NCBI GenBank assembly: GCA_963838695.1
Contig: CAWIRZ010000006.1
Coordinates: 434,001 to 498,000, forward strand
Direction: 5' to 3'
From: Trinickia sp963838695
Lineage (GTDB): Bacteria > Pseudomonadota > Gammaproteobacteria > Burkholderiales > Burkholderiaceae
Length of the DNA stretch: 64,000 nucleotides
In this document: one piece after another, positions 9,069-17,958 of the stretch
Position numbering within the stretch: the first letter of the stretch is position 1
How the letters are laid out: every line of letters starts with the position of its first letter
Position numbers and translations under genes: made by a program
Notes under the pieces: model-generated
Database searches by the model: none
What the model saw: only the letters and a program-made list of their open reading frames with translations
Told to the model about the DNA's origin: nothing

Positions 9069-9110
9069 ATACGGCCGAGCTACAGCCACTTTCGAACGCG
9101 GGAATCATTC

Positions 9111-9932
9111 ATGAGTAGGTTAGACATTCGGCAGCTTTCGGTTGCCTATCCAGGCGAACGTGGACGAGCGGGTACGCAGGCGCTCGCCTGTGTCGATCTA
9201 CGCATCGAATCGGGCGAGTTCGTGGTCGCGCTCGGTGCCTCCGGCTGCGGCAAGACAACATTGCTCAACTGCATTGCCGGTTTCGTCACGCCTACGTCCG
9301 GCGACATCGCGCTCGACGGAACGCCGATCGACGGCCCGGGCGCCGATCGCGGCGTCGTTTTCCAAAAGTACGGATTGATGCCGTGGTTCAACGTGATCGA
9401 CAACGTCGCATTAGGGCTGCGCTTTCAACGCGTAGGCAAACGGGAGCGCGAGCGCCGGGCGCGCGACACGCTCGCGCTCGTCGGCCTCGAGCGGCACGCG
9501 CATGCGCGCACCTATGAATTATCGGGCGGCATGCAGCAAAGGGTGGGGCTTGCACGGGCACTCGCGAGCGATCCGCAACTGCTGTTGATGGATGAGCCGA
9601 TGGGTGCGCTCGACGCGCTGACGCGCGAGGCGATGCAGGAACTCGTCGCCGATATTTGGGCGCGCACGGGCAAGACCACATTCTTCATTACGCACGATAT
9701 CGAAGAGGCGCTGTTTCTGGCGACGCGCATCGTCGTCATGACACCGGGGCCGGGCCGCATTGCCCATTGCTTCGACGTGCCGTTCGCGAAGCGGTACGCG
9801 CAGACACGCGATGCGCGTGCGGTGAAGGCGTCGGCCGATTTCATTGCATGGCGCGAGCGGCTCGTCGATCTCGTGCAACAGCGGCCTGAAGAACCGGCTT
9901 TTCGCGTGCGCGCGCCGCAGGAAATCGTATGA
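9111..9932 (+). CDS. tauB: Taurine ABC transporter ATP-binding protein TauB
   Basis: 273 residues, the length of TauB/SsuB ATPases. Walker A is GASGCGKTT at about 42-50. The ABC signature is LSGGMQQRV at about 137-145 and Walker B is LLLMDEP at about 157-163, followed by a D-loop GALDALTR and the switch histidine in FITHDIEEA. The motif FQKYGLMPWFNVIDNVALGL is characteristic of the nitrate/sulfonate/taurine family. It energises import of the sulfonate captured by TauA through TauC at the inner membrane. The stop overlaps the tauC start by four bases (ATGA at 9929-9932), so the two are translationally coupled. Confidence 0.88.
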   Translation: MSRLDIRQLSVAYPGERGRAGTQALACVDLRIESGEFVVALGASGCGKTTLLNCIAGFVTPTSGDIALDGTPIDGPGADRGVVFQKYGLMPWFNVIDNVALGLRFQRVGKRERERRARDTLALVGLERHAHARTYELSGGMQQRVGLARALASDPQLLLMDEPMGALDALTREAMQELVADIWARTGKTTFFITHDIEEALFLATRIVVMTPGPGRIAHCFDVPFAKRYAQTRDARAVKASADFIAWRERLVDLVQQRPEEPAFRVRAPQEIV

Positions 9933-10840
9933 ACGAAACGCCGTCGTTTTTCGAGGCCGCGTTCGCCGCCGCGGCCGCCGCTGACGTCCAAGCGCAATTG
10001 TCGGAGCGGGACCGCGGCTCGGCAGGCGAGCGGCTTGTCCAGCCTAAGCGCCGGCGGCGTCATCGGCTGCCCAGCGAAGGCGGGGCCCGTGGGCTCAGTG
10101 TTGCCTCGGTGTTGGCGCTTGCTGCGTTGTGGTGGCTCGCCACGCACTTCGCGTGGGTGCCGCCGCTGTTTCTGCCGACGCCCGAAGCGGTCGGGGCTGC
10201 GTTCGTCGATGCGTGGCATGGTCGCATACAGGGGGGCTTGCCGCTCGCGCAGCACCTGGGTTGGAGTGCGCTGCGCGTGTTCGGCGCATTCTTGTTGGCC
10301 GCTATCGTCGGCGTTCCGACCGGGCTGCTGATGGGCGTGAGCCGCGTGGCGAGCGCGCTCCTCGATCCCCCGCTCGAGTTTTACCGGCCTCTGCCGCCGC
10401 TGGCTTATTTGCCGCTCGTCGTGATCTGGTTCGGGATCGACGAGACGGCGAAGATCATCGTTATCTTTCTAGCGTGCTACGCCCCGATTGTCATGTCTTC
10501 GCGCGCAGGCGTGCGCAGCGTCACCGGCGAGCAGATCAATGCCGCCTATTCGCTCGGCGGCAGCGTCGCCCAGGTGATTCGGCACGTGGTGCTACCGGCG
10601 GCATTGCCCGAGATCTTGACGGGCCTGCGCATCGCCATGGGCTTCGGATGGACGACGCTGGTCGCGGCCGAGATGGTCGCGGCCACAGCCGGGTTGGGGC
10701 AGATGGTGCTCAACGCGTCGAGCTTTCTGCGGACCGATGTTGTGGTCATGGGCATCATTTTGATTGGTGCCGTTGCCTGGAGCTTCGATCTCGCGATGCG
10801 CGCATTCGAGCGGCGCATCGTGCCGTGGAAAGGGAAGTAG
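9929..10840 (+). CDS. tauC: Taurine ABC transporter permease TauC
   Basis: 303 residues. A long hydrophilic N-terminus (about 50 residues, basic RRRRHR) is followed by six membrane segments beginning at LSVASVLALAALWWLATHF. The cytoplasmic coupling loop INAAYSLGGSVAQVIRHVVLPAALPEILTGLR is the EAA motif of the SsuC/TauC/nitrate permease family. The protein ends in a basic tail FERRIVPWKGK. The ATG overlaps the tauB stop. No tauD (taurine dioxygenase) follows; the next gene is on the opposite strand, so desulfonation must be encoded elsewhere. Substrate range (taurine or other sulfonates) cannot be settled from sequence alone. Confidence 0.86.
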   Translation: MNETPSFFEAAFAAAAAADVQAQLSERDRGSAGERLVQPKRRRRHRLPSEGGARGLSVASVLALAALWWLATHFAWVPPLFLPTPEAVGAAFVDAWHGRIQGGLPLAQHLGWSALRVFGAFLLAAIVGVPTGLLMGVSRVASALLDPPLEFYRPLPPLAYLPLVVIWFGIDETAKIIVIFLACYAPIVMSSRAGVRSVTGEQINAAYSLGGSVAQVIRHVVLPAALPEILTGLRIAMGFGWTTLVAAEMVAATAGLGQMVLNASSFLRTDVVVMGIILIGAVAWSFDLAMRAFERRIVPWKGK

Positions 10841-10992
10841 GGGGCAGCCGGGCTTCGTGGCCGCGTTGACCGCTCCGCCGTCGGTGTCTGCGTCGTCAAG
10901 ACCGACGAAGGGCGATTTGCCGCCCCGTTCAAGGAGGCACCGCTTCAACTTTGGCGCCGCCTTCTGCCCGATGATCCGGCCGCCGCCTGGGC

Positions 10993-11448
10993 TTACTCGG
11001 ACGCTTCGGTCAGTTCCTCTTCGAGCGTGTCCAGTAGATCGTAGATCTCCGAGAGGTTTTTCTTCAGCGTCTTCAGCGCGGCCGGCGAAAGCTTGCTGAC
11101 CGCGACCTGTTCGAAGTGCTGCGCGATCGGCATCAACTCTTTCAAAACTTCCATACCCGCATCTGTCAGGTTAATCGCCACCGTGCGCGCATTGTTCTCG
11201 AGCCGGCTGCGCGAGACCAGTTTCATTTTCTCCATCGTGCCGATGAGACGCGACAGGGTGGAGAGTTCGACAGTCGTCATGGCGGCCAAGTCATTGAGCC
11301 GCTGGTCTGGAACCTCTCTAAGCGCCGCCATCACCCGATACATCGGCAACGTAATGCCGTATGACGCGATGCGGCGCGAGAACAGCTCGCCCATGCGCAC
11401 GCCGACGCGGTTCAGCAGGTACGGGAAGGAATCGGTGAACTTGTACAC
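10993..11448 (-). CDS. graR: MarR-family regulator of the gamma-resorcylate cluster
   Basis: 151 residues with a GTG start (11446-11448) preceded by an AGAGGT ribosome-binding site. The winged helix-turn-helix of MarR proteins spans roughly residues 30-100: LPMYRVMAALREVPDQRLNDLAAMTTVELSTLSRLIGTMEKMKLVSRSR, with the wing around ENNARTVAINLTDAG. A C-terminal dimerisation helix follows. It is divergent from the catabolic genes graDAFKCB and separated by a promoter with a symmetrical operator-like repeat. That is the usual arrangement for a MarR repressor released by an aromatic ligand. In the Rhizobium gra cluster a MarR-type gene also leads the cluster, as I recall. The regulatory target is inferred from position. 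Confidence 0.75.
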   Translation of the reverse strand: MYKFTDSFPYLLNRVGVRMGELFSRRIASYGITLPMYRVMAALREVPDQRLNDLAAMTTVELSTLSRLIGTMEKMKLVSRSRLENNARTVAINLTDAGMEVLKELMPIAQHFEQVAVSKLSPAALKTLKKNLSEIYDLLDTLEEELTEASE

Positions 11449-11506
11449 GGCTCATACCTCTCTCAGGATTGAGAGATTCTATCAAAGCAAAAGTTCCATC
11501 GACATT

Positions 11507-11542
11507 ATTTGCGTTGCAAACAGTTGCAAATGAAACTATAGT
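11507..11542 (+). promoter_or_regulatory. graD promoter with overlapping MarR-type operator
   Basis: A sigma-70-like promoter is readable: -35 TTGCAA (11514-11519), 17-base spacer, -10 TATAGT (11537-11542), about 45 bases before the graD start. The -35 box lies inside a repeat cluster: ATTTGC (11507-11512) is the inverted partner of GCAAAT (11526-11531), and GTTGCAAA occurs twice in direct orientation ten bases apart. Placing such symmetry over the -35 box suits a repressor site for the divergent MarR protein. The elements are seen; binding is inferred. Confidence 0.6.
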
Positions 11543-11586
11543 CTCCTCAACACGGTGCTTCCAAGCCCGGACCTTCAGGAGACGTC

Positions 11587-12081
11587 ATGGATGCGCTCGC
11601 CGTACCCCACCCGCAAATCGGACCCTCGTTCCGTGCCGCCATGCGCGGCGTCGCATCGACCGTCACGATCGTAACGGCTTGTGACGGGAGCCGCCGTCAC
11701 GGTATGACGATGACGGCGGTCAGCTCGCTATCGATGGATCCGCCCTCGATGGTCATCTGCGTCAATCACTCCACGCTGTTGCACGACGTACTTATTTCCG
11801 CTCGGCACTTTTGCGTGAACGTGCTTAAACACGATCAGGCCGAGGTATCGGCGGCCTTCAGCGGCGCGTCGTCGCCCGAAGGGCGCTTTTCCGTGGGGGA
11901 CTGGCTGACGCATGAAGCCGGCATGCATTACCTCGCGAGTGCGCAGGCCAATATCGTCTGCCGAAAGATGGCGGCCATTCCGTTCGGGACACATACGATT
12001 TTTATCGGCAATGCAGACGACGTCATGCTCGGCGACGACGATGCGCGGCCGCTCCTTTATCGCAACGCGGCTTATTTCTAG
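11587..12081 (+). CDS. graD: Flavin reductase component of resorcinol hydroxylase
   Basis: 164 residues of the HpaC/RutF-type flavin reductase domain. The family core is clear: FRAAMRGVASTVTIVTA, then GMTMTAVSSLSMDPPSMVICVN and the flavin-binding segment HFCVNVLKHDQAEVSAAFSG. It ends with the usual IFIGNADDVM strand. The ATG at 11587 follows a good CAGGAGA site. Such proteins use NAD(P)H to make reduced FAD or FMN, which diffuses to a partner monooxygenase. The partner here is the oxygenase encoded 90 bases downstream. It is the first gene of the operon and sits under the promoter next to graR. Assignment to resorcinol hydroxylase rests on the cluster rather than on the protein alone. Confidence 0.82.
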   Translation: MDALAVPHPQIGPSFRAAMRGVASTVTIVTACDGSRRHGMTMTAVSSLSMDPPSMVICVNHSTLLHDVLISARHFCVNVLKHDQAEVSAAFSGASSPEGRFSVGDWLTHEAGMHYLASAQANIVCRKMAAIPFGTHTIFIGNADDVMLGDDDARPLLYRNAAYF

Positions 12082-12170
12082 TCGCGCGCTCGCATCTTTC
12101 GGCTAATGCACCGCACACGCGAAAGCGTTATGTCCGAGCCGATGACAAAAAAACCATTGGAGGTGACTTT

Positions 12171-13427
12171 ATGATCGTTATAGAGAGAAGCGGCGCCGGG
12201 GCGTTCACGCCATGCGGCGACGACCGTTCGGCGACCGCACCGGCAACCACAACCGCCGCATTGCGTGCGCGCATCGCCGCACTTGCTGCGCCAATCAAAG
12301 CGCGCGCAGCTCAAGTAGAAGCCGATCGCCGCGTCCCGATGGAGACGATCGACGCGCTGCGCGCGGCGGGCTATTTCGATGTCGTCAAGCCCAAGGAGTT
12401 CGGTGGGATCGAGTGCGACTTTTCCATCCTCGTCGATTTGAATATCGAACTAGCGAAGTCGTGTGCATCGACCGCATGGGTCGCGGGCTTGCTGTCGGCT
12501 CATCAATGGCTCGTGGCGGCATTTCCTCCCGCGGCCCAGCATGACGTGTGGGACAGCAATCCCGACGCACTGGTGTGCGGCTCCTATGCGCCGGTTTGCC
12601 AAGCACAGGCTGTCGAGGGCGGCCACTTGATCAGTGGGCGCTGGAGCTTCGCGAGCGGCTGCGAATGCGCGCAGTGGTCGCTCTGCGCCGCCGTGTTGCC
12701 GCCGCAAGGCGAGCGCGCACAGGCGGCACCGGCGTTCTTGCTTGTGCCGGAGACGGACTACACGATCGAAGACACCTGGCACGTAGTGGGCCTGGCCGGC
12801 ACCGGCAGCAAAACGCTCGTGCTGGACCAAGTATTCGTACCCGCGCATCGGACGCTGCTGTTCGCGGAAACGACGAGCGGAGAGACGCCGGGCGCGAAAC
12901 AGTATCGTCATCAGCCGGGTTTCTCGATTCCGATGTTGAGCACCATTCCGTCGTGTCTCGCGTCGGTGGCCGTCGGTGCCGCGCAAGGCGCGCTCGAGGA
13001 TTACCTTGAGCGCACGGCCCGCCGCGTGACGCGCGGCGCCGTGGCCGGCGGGCAAAACCGGATGGCTGAGTTCCCGACGATTCAGTTGCGCGTGGCCGAA
13101 GCGACCGCAAGCGCCGACGCCGCCAGAAAAGTGTTGCTGGCCGATCTGCACGAGCGCGAGGCCACGGTTAAGGCGGGCGAAAAGGTGTCCGTCGAAGATC
13201 GAATCAAAAGCCGCCTCGGCCAAGCGTTTTCCGTCTCCCTCGCGATTCGTGCGACGGAAGCGCTGAACGCCTCGACGGGCGGGCAGGGGCTCGACCTTGC
13301 CCATCCGGTTCAGCGCGCATGGCGCGACGCGAACGCGGTGGGCAGGCACATCAGCATGAACTGGGACACGGTGGGAACAATGTACGGCCAGATGGCACTC
13401 GGCCTTGAACCGAAAGGTCAATACTAA
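12171..13427 (+). CDS. graA: Resorcinol hydroxylase, FADH2-dependent oxygenase component
   Basis: 418 residues with an acyl-CoA-dehydrogenase-like fold of the class D (two-component) flavin monooxygenases, similar to HpaH and HsaA. Recognisable parts are the N-terminal helical domain (RRVPMETIDALRAAGYFDVVKPKEFGG), the middle beta domain (GRWSFASGCECAQWSLCAA and WHVVGLAGTGSKTLVLDQVFVP) and a C-terminal helical bundle ending in GTMYGQMALGLEPKGQY. There is a strong GGAGGTGA site before the ATG at 12171. With reduced flavin from GraD it would hydroxylate resorcinol to hydroxyquinol in the cytoplasm. The neighbours (2,6-dihydroxybenzoate decarboxylase and hydroxyquinol dioxygenase) fix the pathway; other phenol substrates cannot be excluded from sequence. 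Confidence 0.82.
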   Translation: MIVIERSGAGAFTPCGDDRSATAPATTTAALRARIAALAAPIKARAAQVEADRRVPMETIDALRAAGYFDVVKPKEFGGIECDFSILVDLNIELAKSCASTAWVAGLLSAHQWLVAAFPPAAQHDVWDSNPDALVCGSYAPVCQAQAVEGGHLISGRWSFASGCECAQWSLCAAVLPPQGERAQAAPAFLLVPETDYTIEDTWHVVGLAGTGSKTLVLDQVFVPAHRTLLFAETTSGETPGAKQYRHQPGFSIPMLSTIPSCLASVAVGAAQGALEDYLERTARRVTRGAVAGGQNRMAEFPTIQLRVAEATASADAARKVLLADLHEREATVKAGEKVSVEDRIKSRLGQAFSVSLAIRATEALNASTGGQGLDLAHPVQRAWRDANAVGRHISMNWDTVGTMYGQMALGLEPKGQY

Positions 13428-13443
13428 ACGGAGGAGAGTGCTT

Positions 13444-14440
13444 ATGTCATTCAAGGCAACCAGGAAGATCGCGCTCGAAGAGCATTTCGCGATCGAAGAG
13501 ACGGTACAGGATTCGGCTGGCTTCGTACCGCAATCGTATTGGGTCGAGCTTAAGAGCCGGCTGCTCGATATCCAAGATCGTCGTATCGACGAAATGGATC
13601 GCAACGGGATCGAACTCATGATCCTTTCGTTGAACGCGCCGACCGTGCAAGCCGTAGCCGACACCGACGCGGCCTATGAGTTGTCGCGGCGAGCGAACGA
13701 CTTTCTAGCCGAACAGGTCGCCAAGCGTCCCGATCGCTTTCAGGGATTCGCGGCTTTACCCATGCAATCGCCCGAACTCGCGGCACGCGAACTCGAGCGC
13801 TGCGTGAAGGAACTGGGCTTCGTGGGTGCGCTCGTCAACGGCTTTTCGCAAGTGGAGGGCAGCGATGACGTGCTGTATTACGATTTGCCGCAGTATCGTC
13901 CATTCTGGGCGACCGTCGAAAAGCTCGATGTACCTTTCTATCTGCACCCACGCAATCCGCTCGCGGCACATGCGCCCATTTACGACGGGCACCCGTGGCT
14001 GCTCGGGCCGACCTGGGCATTCGGCCAGGAGACGGCTGTTCATGCGCTGCGCTTGATGGGTTCGGGCCTATTCGACGATCATCCGCGCTTGAAGATCATT
14101 TTGGGTCATATGGGCGAGGGGCTCCCGTACAGCATGTGGCGTGTCGATAACCGCAACGCGTGGGTGAAAACGAAACCGAATTACCCGGCGACTAAACCCA
14201 TTGCCGAATATTTTCGCGCGAATTTCTGGCTCGACGACCTCGGGCAACTTCCGCACGCAAACCCTGATCGATGCGATGCTGGAAATCGGATCCGATCGAA
14301 TTCTCTTTTCCGCCGACTGGCCTTTCGAGAACATCGATCACGCGGCGCAATGGTTCGACGATGCGTCGATCAGCGAAAACGATCGAATCAAGATCGGCCG
14401 AACCAATGCGGCACGGCTCTTCAAGCTCGGCGATGCCTAA
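13444..14440 (+). pseudogene. graF: Gamma-resorcylate (2,6-dihydroxybenzoate) decarboxylase, frameshifted
   Basis: Two frames together give about 330 residues closely resembling gamma-resorcylate decarboxylases of the amidohydrolase superfamily. It opens with KIALEEHFAIEETVQDSAGF (metal-binding EEHF near residue 9). Next come ALVNGFSQVEG, FYLHPRNPL, YDGHPWLLGPTWAF, the metal-ligand histidine in GHMGEGLPY, and in the second frame SGNFRTQTLIDAMLEIG and ILFSADWPFENIDHA with the catalytic aspartate. One extra base near 14233 breaks the frame: after NFWL the first frame runs into nonsense, and deleting one G restores the family sequence. GGAGGAGA precedes the ATG. It would convert 2,6-dihydroxybenzoate to resorcinol without a redox cofactor. 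It may be inactivated, or the extra base may be a sequencing error. Confidence 0.83.
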
Positions 14441-14541
14441 GCGTCGATGCATGGCGCGCTGCGCGAGCAGCGCAATCGACGAGGGGCGGCCGACATAACC
14501 GATGCCGCCCCCGCCCACAAAAATGAATGGAGCGAGACACC

Positions 14542-15918
14542 ATGCAAGACGCACTCATCGACGTACACAAGGAGCTATCGGAAGCGCCAGTCGGATCGAT
14601 GCATGTCAGGCTCGGCATCTTACTGGCATTGCTGACGCTGTTCGATGGATATGACACATTCAATCCGGCCTACGTCATTCACTACGTACGAGGGCCGTGG
14701 GGGCTATCGCTGCAACAGGCTGGGATGCTCGTTTCCAGCGGCCTCGTCGGCTTTCTGATCGGCGCGGCCGTGCACGGCGCAATCGCGGACCGGGTCGGGC
14801 GGCGCGTCACGCTGCTAGCCGGGCTGTGGATTACGACTATTTTCTCGGCCGCTACCGCCATTACGGCCGATTCGTTCGCCAGCTTCTGCGCGGTGCGCGT
14901 GTTGACGGGCCTGGGGCTCGGCGTATTGCTGCCGCTGTCGACCACATACATCAACGAACTGGCCCCGCAGCGTATCGCCAACACGTTCGCGCTTTGGGGC
15001 GTTGCCCTGGGGTGGGCGACGGGCGGGGCGGCCGCGGGTATCGTCGGTGTCTTCGTTACGCCTCACACCGGCTGGCAGGGCCTTTATTGGGTCGGCTCGC
15101 TATCGTTCGTGCTGATTCCCTTCGTGCATCGCTATTTGCCCGAATCGCCGAAGTTTGCCCTGCTGCAAGGGCGCGATGTCGAAGTCAAGGCGATTCTTGC
15201 AAAGCTGCGTCCCGACCGCGCGGAAATCTATCGCAACCGTGCCGTCGCGCGGCCTTCGACGATTGAGCGAACCCCTGTCTTTGCGCTGCTCGAGGCCCCG
15301 TATCGCAGAGTTACGATCGCCATCTGGGCGACGAGCTTCCTCAGTTTGTTTTGTATCTTTGGGCTGTCCGGCTGGATTCCGACGCTGATGCAAGGTCGCG
15401 GCGAAACGTTCGGCGCGAGCTTCGCCTTCGGCGCGTTGATGCAGGTGATGTCGTTCGTCGGCGCGCTTGTCTGCGGGCGTCTCGTCGATCGCACGAACCG
15501 TCCCCGGCAATGGCTTTGCATATGGTCGGTTTGCGGCGCGCTATCGGTACTCGCGCTGGTGTTCTTTCATAGTCACTGGCTCAACCTCGCGCTCAGCGCC
15601 ATGGCCGGCTTTTGTATTATCGGCGGCCAATTCGTGCTGAACAACTTCACGGCCAACTCGTATGAGACGCAAATGCGAGCGACGGCCGTCGGGATGGAGT
15701 TGGCGGTGGGGCGGCTCGGCGCTATCCTTGGCCCGTTCGTCGGGGGCGCGTTGCAGCAGGCGTTTGGCAGTGCAAACGCGCTGCTGGCCGCGATCGCTGT
15801 CGCGGCAACGTGTGCGGCGGTTTCCGTCGTATTTGCGACAAAAAACGCGGCCGGCCAAACGCCACTGCCCGAGGTGGGCGATGGGCCCGTCGCTGGCGCT
15901 GGCGCGGCAGGAGGATAG
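14542..15918 (+). CDS. graK: Aromatic acid:H+ symporter (MFS, AAHS family), probable gamma-resorcylate transporter
   Basis: 458 residues with twelve membrane segments. Family signatures are DGYDTFNPAYV in the first segment (the DGxD motif of the PcaK/AAHS group) and GAAVHGAIADRVGRRVTLL in loop 2-3 (major facilitator GxxxDRxGRR motif). The matching loop 8-9 is GALVCGRLVDRTNRP. The central cytoplasmic loop is around residues 205-245. The start at 14542 is preferred because GGAG lies nine bases before it; an in-frame ATG at 14527 would add five residues. It is placed between the decarboxylase and maleylacetate reductase genes, so its cargo is most likely the pathway substrate. Its last codons contain the ribosome-binding site of the next gene. 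Confidence 0.82.
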   Translation: MQDALIDVHKELSEAPVGSMHVRLGILLALLTLFDGYDTFNPAYVIHYVRGPWGLSLQQAGMLVSSGLVGFLIGAAVHGAIADRVGRRVTLLAGLWITTIFSAATAITADSFASFCAVRVLTGLGLGVLLPLSTTYINELAPQRIANTFALWGVALGWATGGAAAGIVGVFVTPHTGWQGLYWVGSLSFVLIPFVHRYLPESPKFALLQGRDVEVKAILAKLRPDRAEIYRNRAVARPSTIERTPVFALLEAPYRRVTIAIWATSFLSLFCIFGLSGWIPTLMQGRGETFGASFAFGALMQVMSFVGALVCGRLVDRTNRPRQWLCIWSVCGALSVLALVFFHSHWLNLALSAMAGFCIIGGQFVLNNFTANSYETQMRATAVGMELAVGRLGAILGPFVGGALQQAFGSANALLAAIAVAATCAAVSVVFATKNAAGQTPLPEVGDGPVAGAGAAGG

Positions 15919-15922
15919 CGAA

Positions 15923-17017
15923 TTGAACTACCAAGCGATGTCATTGCGTTCGCCTTTCATGTACGAAGGGTTGCCTACCCGCGTGTTGTTCGGAGCGGGC
16001 ACGCGCTCGAGCGTGCGCGAAGAAGCGATACGGCTCGGCATGTCGCGCGTGCTGGTTTTGAGCGGGCCGGCGCATCGAGCGTTTGCGCGCGAGATCGTTG
16101 ATACGCTGGGCGATATGCATGCCGGCACTTACGACGGTGCACGCATGCATACGCCCGTCGACGTGACCGAAAAGGCGCTCGCATTGCTGCGCGAGCTGCA
16201 TGCCGACGGCATTTTGGCGATCGGCGGCGGGTCGACCACGGGGCTTGGCAAGGCACTCGCGTTGCGCACGGATCTGCCACAGATTGTGTTGCCGACCACG
16301 TACGCCGGGTCGGAAATGACGCCCATCCTCGGTGAGACGAAGGAGGGGCTGAAGACGACCTTACGCAGTCTGAAGGTGCTGCCCGAGACCGTGATTTACG
16401 ACGTCGATATGACGATGGATTTGCCGGTGGGGCTAAGCGGTGTCAGCGGCATGAATGCCGTGGCTCACGCTGTAGAGGCGCTTTACGCGCGCGATGCGAA
16501 TCCGATCGTGACGGCGCTCGCGCTCGAGAGCATCGGTTCGCTCGTGAAGGCGCTGCCGGCTATTTGCGCGAACCCGCGAGATGCCGCGGCTCGCGCGGGG
16601 GCGCTTTATGGCGCTTGGCTCGCCGGTATCTGTCTCGGTTCGGTCGGCATGGCGCTGCACCACAAGCTTTGCCATACGCTTGGCGGAACGTTCGATCTGC
16701 CTCACGCGCAGACGCATGCGGTCGTGCTCCCGCACGCGCTCGCTTATAACGCGCCGGCGATACCCGAGGTCATGGCGCGCCTTTGCGCCGTGCTCGGTGT
16801 CGACGACGCACCGCGTGCACTGCATGAGATCAACGCGGCAATCGGGGCGCCAAAGAGCTTGCGGGAACTAGGGATGCCCGAGGACGGTATCGACCGATGT
16901 GTCGATTTGGCCATGGCGAACGCGTATTGGAATCCGCAGCCGCTCGACCGCGTGCGGCTGCGCGGCCTCGTGGCACGCGCCTATGCAGGCGCCGCTCCCA
17001 GTACCGATCCTATTTGA
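15923..17017 (+). CDS. graC: Maleylacetate reductase
   Basis: 364 residues, an iron-alcohol-dehydrogenase-type fold. The TTG at 15923 is chosen over the ATG at 15938 because a full AGGAGG (15909-15914) lies eight bases before the TTG but 23 before the ATG. The protein has TRVLFGAGTRSSVREEA at the start, the nucleotide-binding stretch DGILAIGGGSTTGLGKALA, PTTYAGSEMTPILGETKEG (diagnostic of maleylacetate reductases), and the histidine-rich active-site region GMALHHKLCHTLGGTFDLPHAQTHAVVLPH. It reduces maleylacetate to 3-oxoadipate with NAD(P)H. The gene is immediately downstream of graK, with the ribosome-binding site inside graK, so expression is coupled. Confidence 0.88.
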   Translation: MNYQAMSLRSPFMYEGLPTRVLFGAGTRSSVREEAIRLGMSRVLVLSGPAHRAFAREIVDTLGDMHAGTYDGARMHTPVDVTEKALALLRELHADGILAIGGGSTTGLGKALALRTDLPQIVLPTTYAGSEMTPILGETKEGLKTTLRSLKVLPETVIYDVDMTMDLPVGLSGVSGMNAVAHAVEALYARDANPIVTALALESIGSLVKALPAICANPRDAAARAGALYGAWLAGICLGSVGMALHHKLCHTLGGTFDLPHAQTHAVVLPHALAYNAPAIPEVMARLCAVLGVDDAPRALHEINAAIGAPKSLRELGMPEDGIDRCVDLAMANAYWNPQPLDRVRLRGLVARAYAGAAPSTDPI

Positions 17018-17034
17018 AACCGAAGGGGACCATC

Positions 17035-17958
17035 ATGAGTGCATCCGGAAAGGGTCGCTTTCCTTTATTCGAAGAAGCGCGCTCGGCGGAAATCGTCAAT
17101 GCACGCATCGGGGCCGACGTGGACCCGCGCACGCGCCAGATTGCCGAGACCGTTGTGCGTCACCTGCATGCCGCGGTCAAAGAGATCGAGCCGACGCATG
17201 ACGAATGGCTCGCGGCGATACGGTTTTTGACGGAGACCGGTCACATGTGTACTGACTGGCGGCAGGAGTTCATCCTGCTGTCGGACATTCTCGGCGTGTC
17301 GATGCTCGTGGACGCCATCAATCACCGGCGGCCGGGCGCGGCAACCGAAAACACGATACTTGGGCCCTTTTTCGTCGACGGCATCCCTGTATTGCCGGCG
17401 GGCGCGAATGTTTGTCTCGACGGCAAGGGCGAGCCGCTTGTGGTCGAGGCGCAGGTTGTCGACGTTTCGGGTAGCCCGGTTCGCGGCGCGATCGTCGATG
17501 TCTGGCAGACGAACGATGACGGCTTTTACGATGTCCAGGAGAAGGGGCACCAGCCCGAGGGGAACTTGCGGGGTAAGTTCGAGAGCGACGAGCAAGGCCG
17601 GTTCTGGTTTAGGACGGTGAAGCCGCGCGACTATCCGATTCCCGACGACGGACCGGTCGGCAAGCTGCTCGCCAAGCTGGGCCGGCATCCGCATCGTGCG
17701 GCTCACATTCATTTCATCATTCAGGCGTCCGGCTACGACACCGTCATCACACATCTGTTCGCGCCCGACTGCCCCTACCTTGGCGAAGACGCCGTTTTCG
17801 GCGTGAAGGAAAGTCTCGTCGCTCAGTTCGACAAAGTGGAAGACGCAGCGCGCGCGCAATTGCTCGGCGTGACGGCGCCTTTCTGGCACACGTCGTGGTC
17901 ATTCGTTCTTCAACGATCTGAAACGAGCGCGAACGCGAAAAGCCACCCTAAGCGATAA
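17035..17958 (+). CDS. graB: Hydroxyquinol 1,2-dioxygenase
   Basis: 307 residues of the intradiol dioxygenase family. The helical N-terminal dimerisation domain (about residues 20-100) includes THDEWLAAIRFLTETGHMC. The catalytic beta domain follows. The Fe(III) ligands expected from characterised 1,2-HQDs are all visible: Tyr165 (DGFYDVQ), Tyr200 (RDYPIP), His224 and His226 (RAAHIHF). SEGR-type spacing and the PFFVDG motif match hydroxyquinol rather than catechol enzymes. It cleaves hydroxyquinol between the two adjacent hydroxyls, giving maleylacetate for GraC. It is the last gene of the operon, 17 bases after graC. The ATG at 17035 has only a modest AGGGGA site. Confidence 0.9.
   Translation: MSASGKGRFPLFEEARSAEIVNARIGADVDPRTRQIAETVVRHLHAAVKEIEPTHDEWLAAIRFLTETGHMCTDWRQEFILLSDILGVSMLVDAINHRRPGAATENTILGPFFVDGIPVLPAGANVCLDGKGEPLVVEAQVVDVSGSPVRGAIVDVWQTNDDGFYDVQEKGHQPEGNLRGKFESDEQGRFWFRTVKPRDYPIPDDGPVGKLLAKLGRHPHRAAHIHFIIQASGYDTVITHLFAPDCPYLGEDAVFGVKESLVAQFDKVEDAARAQLLGVTAPFWHTSWSFVLQRSETSANAKSHPKR

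Noticed and set aside
10841..10992. Terminator hairpin after tauC (CGTCGGT ... ACCGACG)
   Set aside because: Seven-base stem with a 15-base loop and no T tract on either strand; too weak to call.
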